Source of the DNA: Scenedesmus sp. ARA3
Taxonomy: Eukaryota > Chlorophyta > Chlorophyceae > Sphaeropleales > Scenedesmaceae
Assembly (NCBI GenBank): GCA_004335835.1
Contig: RWJK01001959.1
Span: 1 to 42,050 of the forward strand
Direction of reading: 5' to 3'
Length of the DNA stretch: 42,050 bases
Shown: in pieces, positions 30,723 through 42,050 of the stretch
Position numbering within the stretch: the stretch's first letter is position 1
Layout of the letters: every line of letters starts with the position of its first letter
Made by a program: the position numbers and the translations under genes
Notes under the pieces: model-generated
What the model saw: only the letters and a program-made list of their open reading frames with translations
What the model was told of the DNA's origin: nothing
Databases searched by the model: none

Positions 30723-32918
30723 CTACTCTGCAGCAGGCACCAGCACTGGCTGAGCATTGGCGTGTGCGCGAAGCTCAGGCAGAAGGCAGCTCAGGGGCAA
30801 CTCCCCGGACAGCGTGCGGCGGCNNNNNNNNNNNNNNNNNNNNNNNNNNNNNNNNNNNNNNNNNNNNNNNNNNNNNNNNNNNNNNNNNNNNNNNNNNNNN
30901 NNNNNNNGCGAGAAGCTGCTGCGGCTAGGCAGCAGCGCGCCGCCGCTGCCGCTGCTGGCTTGGTGCCGCCCAGGGCTCAGCTGCGGCACATCCACAGGCC
31001 GCGCGCGCGGCAGGCCGTGCGGCGGCAGCTCCACCACATTGTTGGTGGCGCCTGCGCCGCTGGGCGTGGGCGTGTAGCCCAGCACTCCTGCAAGCCACGG
31101 GTGCGCCAGCGCCTGCTGCGCGGTGATGCGCGTGGCGGGGTTGCGGTCCAGCATGCGCACCACGAGGTCCTGCGCCTCTGGGCTGATGGGCGCCCACAGC
31201 TCGCGCGGGAACTGCACCTCATGCGTGCGGATGGCCGCCACGATCTCGTACGGCTGCAGCTTGGACACGTCACTCAGCGACTTGCTGCGCCAGAACGGCA
31301 GGCGGCCCGTCAGCATCTGGTACATCTGCGGAAGGAGAAGGAGGAACGAGAAGGCAGCAGCTATCAGACAGTGCAGATGCACATTGCAGCAGTCGCATGC
31401 GCACGTAACCACCCACCAGCACAAGCACTTCTTCGCAAAGCTGTAGCCAAGAGCTGGCCACGAAGCAGATCATGCAGCTTAACCCAGTCCACCCCATAGC
31501 AGCACACGCCTGCGGCCAAGCAACACACACAGTCCCAAGCAGCAGGCAGACTCACCATGACGCCAGCTGCCCACATGTCCACACCGACGCCAAAGCGCTG
31601 CAGCGCCATCTCCGGTGCCATGTACAGCGGGCTGCCGCAGCACTGCGTCAGCGGCCTGCCCTTGGCTGCCACCCTGCTGCAGCCAAAGTCCACGGCACGC
31701 ACTTGGAGGTGCGGAGCTTGCTGCGCACGGGGCGAGGTGGGGCACTCGCTGCCTTCGCTGAACATGATGTTGGCGGGCTTGAGGTCAGCATAGCAGATGC
31801 TCTTGCTGCATATCCCAAGAATAGAGAACCGCAGACCACAGCGGTGAGTCAGAGCACTGCTGCAGCAAGCGCCAGCATAGGGGACACATGTTCCAGCACA
31901 AAAGATTCTGCAGGCACACACATCAAAGAGGCGCAAGAGCAGCATTAGTATTCCAACGCGCAGCAGCGCACGTTCATAGACTGCCGAAGCCCTAGCCAGC
32001 CCGCGCACCTGTGCAGCTCCACCAGCATGTCCAGCACGCCACGCATGATGGTGGCAGCCTCCACCTCGCTAACGCAGCCATTGGCGTCGAGCAAGCTCTT
32101 CAGGTCGCCGCCCGCGCAGAGCTCCTGCACAATGTACGCATGCTCCTCATCCTGCGCATGCGCGGGGCGGAGGCACACAGGCAGCGGGAAAGCATGTCAG
32201 CCTTCACGTGAGCCTTGAGTTTGCCTGATGTGCGGCAACTTGATGCACAATCTCAATCCAACACCAGTATCCAACACCAAAGACTACACAATACTCGCAG
32301 CAATTCCTGCTCGACAGCAACTGCACCAGTGCTGCTGCAAACCACAGCTGCACCTGCTCCTCACGCACGCAGCATGCCTACGTGCCAGCTGCTGCCCCTC
32401 CCTGGCTACCGCCTTTGAGGCGCCACACGCACCTCATACAGCCCCTCCAGCTTGGCCACAAACTTGGAGCCCTGCGCCTGCACCCATGTGCTGACCTCCC
32501 TGCTGATGGCCTCCAGCTGCATGCCACCATGGCTGCCTGCCTTCTTCAGCACCTTGACTGCGTAGCTGAGGCCTGTTCTCTTGTGCACAGCCTCATGCAC
32601 TGTGCCAAAGCTGCCGCGGCCAAGCACTTGCCCAACTGCAAACTTGCTGGTGAAGCCAGCATTCCAGCCCAACTGCGGCGCAGCGCTGCAGCATGACTCA
32701 CATGCTGCTGCTGCAGCCAGCAGCGCTGGATGATGCCGGCTTGCTGGCCAGGACCTGCTGCCAAGGAAAGCGTCATTGGCATGTGGGCAGGGCCGCAGCC
32801 TTAGCAGGCTGTGAGGCACTGCGACATGATGCGGCTTTGGGGTCACAGTTGTGTGAAGGCATGATGAAGTGGTGGACTTGAGGTCTCCGTGTAGAACGTG
32901 AGTGAGGGCGTAGCTCAT
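30723..32918 (-). CDS. Ser/Thr protein kinase, CAMK/CDPK-like, 4 exons
   Basis: Exons on -: 32918-32433, 32151-32009, 31805-31556 and 31325-30723 (stop TAG), giving about 493 residues including an 84-N gap that keeps frame. Kinase motifs in order: VLGRGSFGTVHEA (ATP loop), AVKVLKK (catalytic Lys), a Glu in SREVSTWV, YIVQELCAGGDLKSLL, LHSKSICYADLKPANIMF (catalytic loop across exons 2 and 3), VDFGCSRV (DFG), CCGSPLYMAPE (APE), GVGVDMWAAGVMMYQMLTG, RMLDRNPATRITAQQALAHP. HRD is replaced by YAD; the catalytic Asp and Asn remain. No EF-hands are seen in the roughly 115-residue tail, so it is CDPK-related at the domain level only. The first about 90 residues are unlike a known domain and the start ATG at 32918 is tentative. 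Confidence 0.88.
30824..30907. other. Assembly gap (84 N) inside kinase exon 4
   Basis: The gap falls in the Ser-rich C-terminal tail of the kinase and its length is a multiple of three; whether that is the true length cannot be told. Confidence 0.99.
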
Positions 32919-33806
32919 TCCTAGAGCGTGATGACGCTCTGGAGCTCAATCAAGCCAAAGGCACACTCCAGAGGCTGGGTGTGGCACCACCTAAGGTCTC
33001 CTTCTGCTGGCTGGTCCAGCTGACGCAGGTACGTCTGTAAAGCACCTGCGCAGAGCGTGCAACAATAGCGAAACAGTGAAAAGGGGGAAAGCGAGCACAA
33101 AGTTGAGTTACTTGCAGCGATCGGAGGTGCAGTGCGCAGGATGATTACAGCTACCCCACGGAAGACTGGGCGCGTCTAGAATCGGCATGCAAACGCATAG
33201 CAATCCATCTGCACCCCACATCATGTGTTCTGTGCATCTCCCGACGACTAGAGTGACCGGCTTGGCCGCTAAAGCACACAGCGGAAATCACATGTGAAAA
33301 AAGGCGTGCAGAGGCTGCCATGCATAGCCGCAATAAAGCTAATCCACAACGTTGACCGCAGGCGTGGCTCGTTGCTGCGCGTAGCTACAACGGCAACTGG
33401 GGTGCCAATATGCCGCTTGACCAAAACGATGCTGCTGTGCCTGCTGTCCCATGCAGCTGCCTGAAACGCTGACCGCATGACTTTTTCAGTACCCTATTAT
33501 CAACGGAAGCCTCACCTCGCTCTGATTCGCTCACGTAGCTCGTTGTGTACTCCGACGAGTTTGCTATGAATGCTTCAGTAAGACTTTTCCCAATTGTAAC
33601 TTTTTAAAATTCGTTGCGTTGTTGCGGAATAACTGGCCGGCTGCGGGAAAGCAGCTTTGTATGTCTGCTTGTCACTAACTATTTACGCTCCCGTCATGTA
33701 CCCTAGGTGCACCGTAGGGCTGCTGGTTTGTTTAATGTGGGGTATTTTGTGGGTCTTATGTAGGTTGACGTGCGTAAGCAATAGGGTATAGCCATGCCCA
33801 GGCATC
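32919..33806. promoter_or_regulatory. Divergent promoter region, kinase / HSP70-like
   Basis: 888 bases separate the start codons of the kinase (-) and the HSP70-like gene (+). It is more AT-rich around 33570-33620 than the rest of the window. I looked for canonical heat-shock elements (repeated nGAAn with 2-base spacing) and found none that is convincing. No coding signal was recognised. Confidence 0.5.
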
Positions 33807-38963
<5,157 letters not shown>

Positions 38964-39178
38964 TTGTGTATATCGGACTTGCGTCGCCGCGCCGCGGCAC
39001 TGCTTGAGCTGCGTCACAGTCTCTGCCGTGGCCCCATGCAGAGGACCCATGCAGGGAGCATCCCTATGCCGCAACAGCGAAGCAGATGAATGTGCGTCCT
39101 GGCACAGCCAGCTATACATGTGTGCACACATTCATACAGCCTTTCAGCGCCAGAGCCAGCTTCAGCCCTGCTTACTTG

Positions 39179-39183
39179 TGTAA
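39179..39183 (+). terminator. TGTAA polyadenylation signal, HSP70-like gene
   Basis: TGTAA about 215 bases after the stop codon at 38961-38963, a reasonable 3' UTR length. Confidence 0.6.
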
Positions 39184-39269
39184 AGGAAAACTCTCCGTTT
39201 ACATTCACAAGTAGTGCAGTGCATGCCGTCACGTTGCCAACGTGTCTCATCTAGTGCGGCACATAGGGG

Positions 39270-39341
39270 AGCGTGGGCGGGGCTCTCCTGGTCCAGCAAT
39301 GCTTGAAGGTGCGCAGCTATGCATTCACCGCTTGGTTCTTT
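39270..39341 (-). repeat. Dispersed short element, copy 10
   Basis: It reads GGCTCTCCTGGTCCAGCAAT, GCTTGAAGGTGCGCAGCTAT and GCATTCACC on +, like copies 1 and 6. It shares GCTTGGTTCTT-type flanking bases with copy 1. Confidence 0.85.
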
Positions 39342-40980
39342 GCAGTCTAGGGCAGCATAGTGTCGTCATGTTGCATAGTTTGTGCATCCGCATGCTCTCA
39401 GAGCAGAAGTTGTGAGCGCCTGCATGCAAGTGTGCGGCACCGCCATGCTTCTGCACGCCAGTGGCGTGTCTCTTACTAGCTCTTGAGGCTGCCAGGCGGC
39501 CCACCAAACGGTTTGGCTGGGCCCTTGGGGTCATGCACAACAAGTTTGGCTGGTGAAGTTAATTGCTGTCATGCATGCTGTAACACATGGACAGGGTTGC
39601 TGACCCTCAGGGCCTGTGGGCATGCACGCTGAAACTCCTTATACCCACAACGTGGTGCCTGATGTCTGCCGACAGCCATTTTACTGCAACTGCGCATCAG
39701 GGAGAGTGCTATCAATTGCATGCTGCCAATGATGGTGGCACAGTACCAACATGGCATGCCAGCATGTGCCAACACACCATCCCCCACCCCACCCCACGGG
39801 GTGAGCCAGAGTGCTGCTAATCTTGAAGGGTTCTCAGACTGCATTTGACCAGGTCAAGGAATCAGTATTACCAATGACTTCACTTCTGCGTGCATCATTC
39901 ACATGCACGTATCTGTCTCTCCTAGCGTTTGACGCACGATAACAGCAGGAGCAGTGACAGGCCGTCTCTGTCAGCTGCGCAAACTGATTGTACGAAGTTT
40001 TCGTGTCGAAAGCATATTCTCGACAGGAATTCCCTCAGGTACACCACCCCAGGATTTATCGGCGCTGGGGTGGTGCACGAGGCCCGATCCTCCCCTCAAC
40101 ACATAGCACTTTTTTTAACGATGCACCTTGCGCATTGTGAGAAGCCATGCCGGAGGCACCAGTAACGATCTCTACTACCTTGAACCCTCGCTGCAGTCGT
40201 GGCCCGCAGGTGTTTTCCTCGAGAGGGCCGCAGCTGCACGTCCGTGTTTTTCGATAAACGGGGAAAGGAAGGGAAACAGCTTTTGGGGAGCTTTGGCAGG
40301 GTCATAGCGACGTCTTTGGCCAGTTTTCTAGCTCAGCACTGTAGGCAAGGTGGGTGATCTGTTTCCCGAGCCACTGATCTGTAGAAAACAAACATACCAT
40401 AAGCTCAGCTGTGTCTTACATGCACTTGTCTGCCGCAGAGGAGCTGGTCACTCGAAGAGCTGCTGTTCCTCTCGAGACGCCTCCGAAGGCAGCCAACCGG
40501 GCACTTACAAGTCTAAGGGACCGACACAACTAAGCTTTGAACAGGTGGGGTTATAAGGTTCGCTGCGCACTGCCCTTGATTCCTTGGGGCCGGTTGCCCC
40601 AGGAGCGATTGTCTGTCGTTCAGTGCTTCTATAGGCTACCTGATGCTGTGGAGGCTCAAAACATATTGCTGAGCATGTGTACCATTTATTGGATAAGAGA
40701 TGCTGCAGCTTGTCGCTTCTACTCAGCAAGGGCGGCCACAACGCCCCTAGCAGCACAGCTTGATTTTTTTGCTGCTTATCAAAGCATCCCAACAGCTTGC
40801 TCGACAAGTAATGTTTGATGCCTTGTTTGTTCACTACTACGCTCAAAAACTTTTGCAGCTGGATCGGCCTAGCCTGCAGTCTCACCCCTGCTCGGCCAAC
40901 CCGGACACCACATCACTCGCGCCGTGCACCATCCTCAGGCTCACCGAAAACTCTCTGCTTGTCTCTTTCTGCAGGTCTAC

Positions 40981-42050
40981 ATGTCGGTGACGAACAACGT
41001 GCTCGCGGGCCCTTGCGGCCTGGTGCCAGCTGCAGCAACGGCCCAGCAGGGCATGTCCCCCTTTGCTCTGGAGGCAGGCAGCATCAGCCCTCCTGCAAGC
41101 AGCTGCTCAACCAGCACTGCTCTTGACCCCGTCAGCGGCAGCCGCAGCACCGGCGCAACGCCTGCCACCAGCCACAGCGATGGCATAGCAGCAGGCCAGC
41201 TGCACCAGCACCAGCACCATGCCAACTGCAACCACCAGCGCCCGCCGCAGCAGCAGCAGCAGGGCGTGGCCAGCATGATGGCTGGCCACACCGCAGCTGG
41301 CCACGCAGCTGCAGCCAGCTTCTGCCCGAGCCGCGAGTGGCTGTACCGCCTGGTCACCTTCCCTGCGTACTTCACGCCCTGCGTCAACTGCACCAGCGGC
41401 TGCCGCACCCCCAAGCGCGAGCAGCTCATGACGCTGTTCGACACCAAGTTCCCCTACAAGGTCTTCTGCAGCCACTGCCCCGAGTGCATGGGCAGCGCCT
41501 CCCTCCTGCAAGTGCGCCGCGCGTCCTTCAAGGACGTGGTCAAGGCCACAGACATCGCGCGCTTTGGCGCCGACATCGGCGGCGTGCAGCAGTACACCCT
41601 CAACGGCTCCAAGGTGATCTACCTCAACCGCGAGGCGGCACTCGAGAAGAAGCCCAACAACAACGGCAGCACCGCGCCGGCCATGTGCACCGTGGACGGC
41701 CGCGCCATGATGGACAAGTCCAGCCTCTACTGCTCCCTCAAGTGCAAGATGCAGGCAGAGGACGCAGGCTTCACAGGATGGCTGGACTCGCAGGACCCCG
41801 CAGTGCGCATCATGGCAGACATTGCCGCCAACGCGCCGCCGCGCCCAACCGTGGCCTGCAAGCGCGGCGTGGCACCCACCAGCAGCGGCAGCAGCGGCGG
41901 CAGCGCAGCAACAGAGTCCAATGGCAGCGCCGGCTGCAGCGGCGCGCGCCCCAGGAAGCAGGCCCGCACCGAGTCTGGCGGCACGGTCGGAGCAGCAGCA
42001 GGCGCGCCTGCCGGCCAGGGCACTGGCGATGAGTCAGCAGCACCTGCAGC
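40981..42050 (+). CDS. PLATZ-like zinc-binding protein, 3' end beyond window
   Basis: An open frame from ATG 40981 (MSVTNNVLAG) runs without a stop to the window end (356 codons). After about 115 low-complexity residues (Ser, Ala, His, Gln), residues 120-260 match the PLATZ domain order: EWLYRLVTFPAYFTPCVNC, FCSHCPECMGSASLLQVRRA, SFKDVVKATDIARFGADIGG, VQQYTLNGSKVIYLNRE, then AMCTVDGRAMMDKSSLYCSL and KCKM. PLATZ proteins bind AT-rich DNA and zinc in the nucleus. Several usual ligands are missing: the His pair after the second Cys cluster and one Cys of the last C-x2-C. The coding region is very GC-rich, more so than its neighbours. The acceptor at 40974 suggests an upstream, probably 5' UTR, exon; V-Y would precede the Met if translation started earlier. 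Confidence 0.75.
   Translation, partial: MSVTNNVLAGPCGLVPAAATAQQGMSPFALEAGSISPPASSCSTSTALDPVSGSRSTGATPATSHSDGIAAGQLHQHQHHANCNHQRPPQQQQQGVASMMAGHTAAGHAAAASFCPSREWLYRLVTFPAYFTPCVNCTSGCRTPKREQLMTLFDTKFPYKVFCSHCPECMGSASLLQVRRASFKDVVKATDIARFGADIGGVQQYTLNGSKVIYLNREAALEKKPNNNGSTAPAMCTVDGRAMMDKSSLYCSLKCKMQAEDAGFTGWLDSQDPAVRIMADIAANAPPRPTVACKRGVAPTSSGSSGGSAATESNGSAGCSGARPRKQARTESGGTVGAAAGAPAGQGTGDESAAPA

Larger units (their letters stand above)
38964..40980. other. Intergenic region, HSP70-like 3' / PLATZ-like 5'
   Basis: It holds the HSP70-like 3' UTR with a TGTAA motif, a dispersed-element copy at 39270-39341, and, to the right, presumably the promoter and 5' UTR of the PLATZ-like gene. An acceptor (tttctgcag) ending at 40974 suggests a 5' intron. 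No coding signal of a separate gene was recognised. Confidence 0.5.

Noticed and set aside
30824..30907. Frame-preserving insertion in the kinase
   Set aside because: It is an N gap; its true sequence and length are unknown.
32919..33806. Heat-shock elements in the HSP70-like promoter
   Set aside because: The only GAA...TTC pair seen (near 33570) has the wrong spacing; not supportable.
41337..42032. 231-residue + strand open frame
   Set aside because: Out-of-frame shadow (Arg/Gln/Pro-rich) of the PLATZ-like coding frame that starts at 40981.

Overview
The window looks like nuclear DNA of a green alga, probably a chlorophycean (Sphaeropleales- or Chlamydomonadales-like). The evidence is dense short exons with GT-AG introns, abundant CAG/CTG trinucleotide runs, TGTAA-type polyadenylation signals, and plant-lineage genes with plastid-type N-termini (SCY2-like SecY, plastid-type ribokinase and HSP70, a PLATZ-like factor). 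The genus cannot be fixed from the sequence. There are two N gaps (18370-18562 and 30824-30907).

Layout. A 5'-truncated tRNA-Gly(GCC) opens the window. It is followed on + by a leucine-rich-repeat gene (about 139-3265). Five genes then run on the - strand: ribokinase (7745 to 4524, 6 exons), a DUF4202 protein (about 10230 to 8329, 5' end unresolved), an unrecognised 1005-residue coiled-coil/TPR-like protein (19583 to 11395, 12 exons), a plastid SCY2-like SecY translocase (26220 to 20077, 10 exons) and a CAMK-like protein kinase (32918 to 30723, 4 exons). Divergent from the kinase, on +, is an HSP70-like protein that keeps the ATPase domain but has no substrate-binding domain (33807-38963, 9 exons). 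A PLATZ-like zinc-finger gene (from 40981) runs off the right edge. The exon models were built by hand; the complete ones keep one reading frame across every GT-AG junction. About 4.5 kb between SecY and the kinase (26221-30722) shows no recognisable gene and no long CAG/CTG runs.

The most unusual feature is how the introns are built. In at least a dozen places the end of an exon together with its splice site (exon 3' end plus GT, or AG plus exon 5' start) is repeated one to two more times inside the adjoining intron as diverged copies that keep the splice dinucleotide. I call these splice-site echoes. They are densest in the SecY and 1005-residue genes and also occur in ribokinase and DUF4202. 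Many acceptors also abut a (CTG)nCAG tract. In addition, about ten copies of a short dispersed element sit in introns and gene flanks. One copy interrupts an echo of a SecY exon and is bracketed by a 6-bp direct repeat, ACGTCT, so the neighbouring intact exon serves as its empty site.

Functionally the genes do not form a pathway. Several products are probably plastid-directed (ribokinase, SecY, HSP70-like, the 1005-residue protein), which is ordinary for algal nuclear genes.
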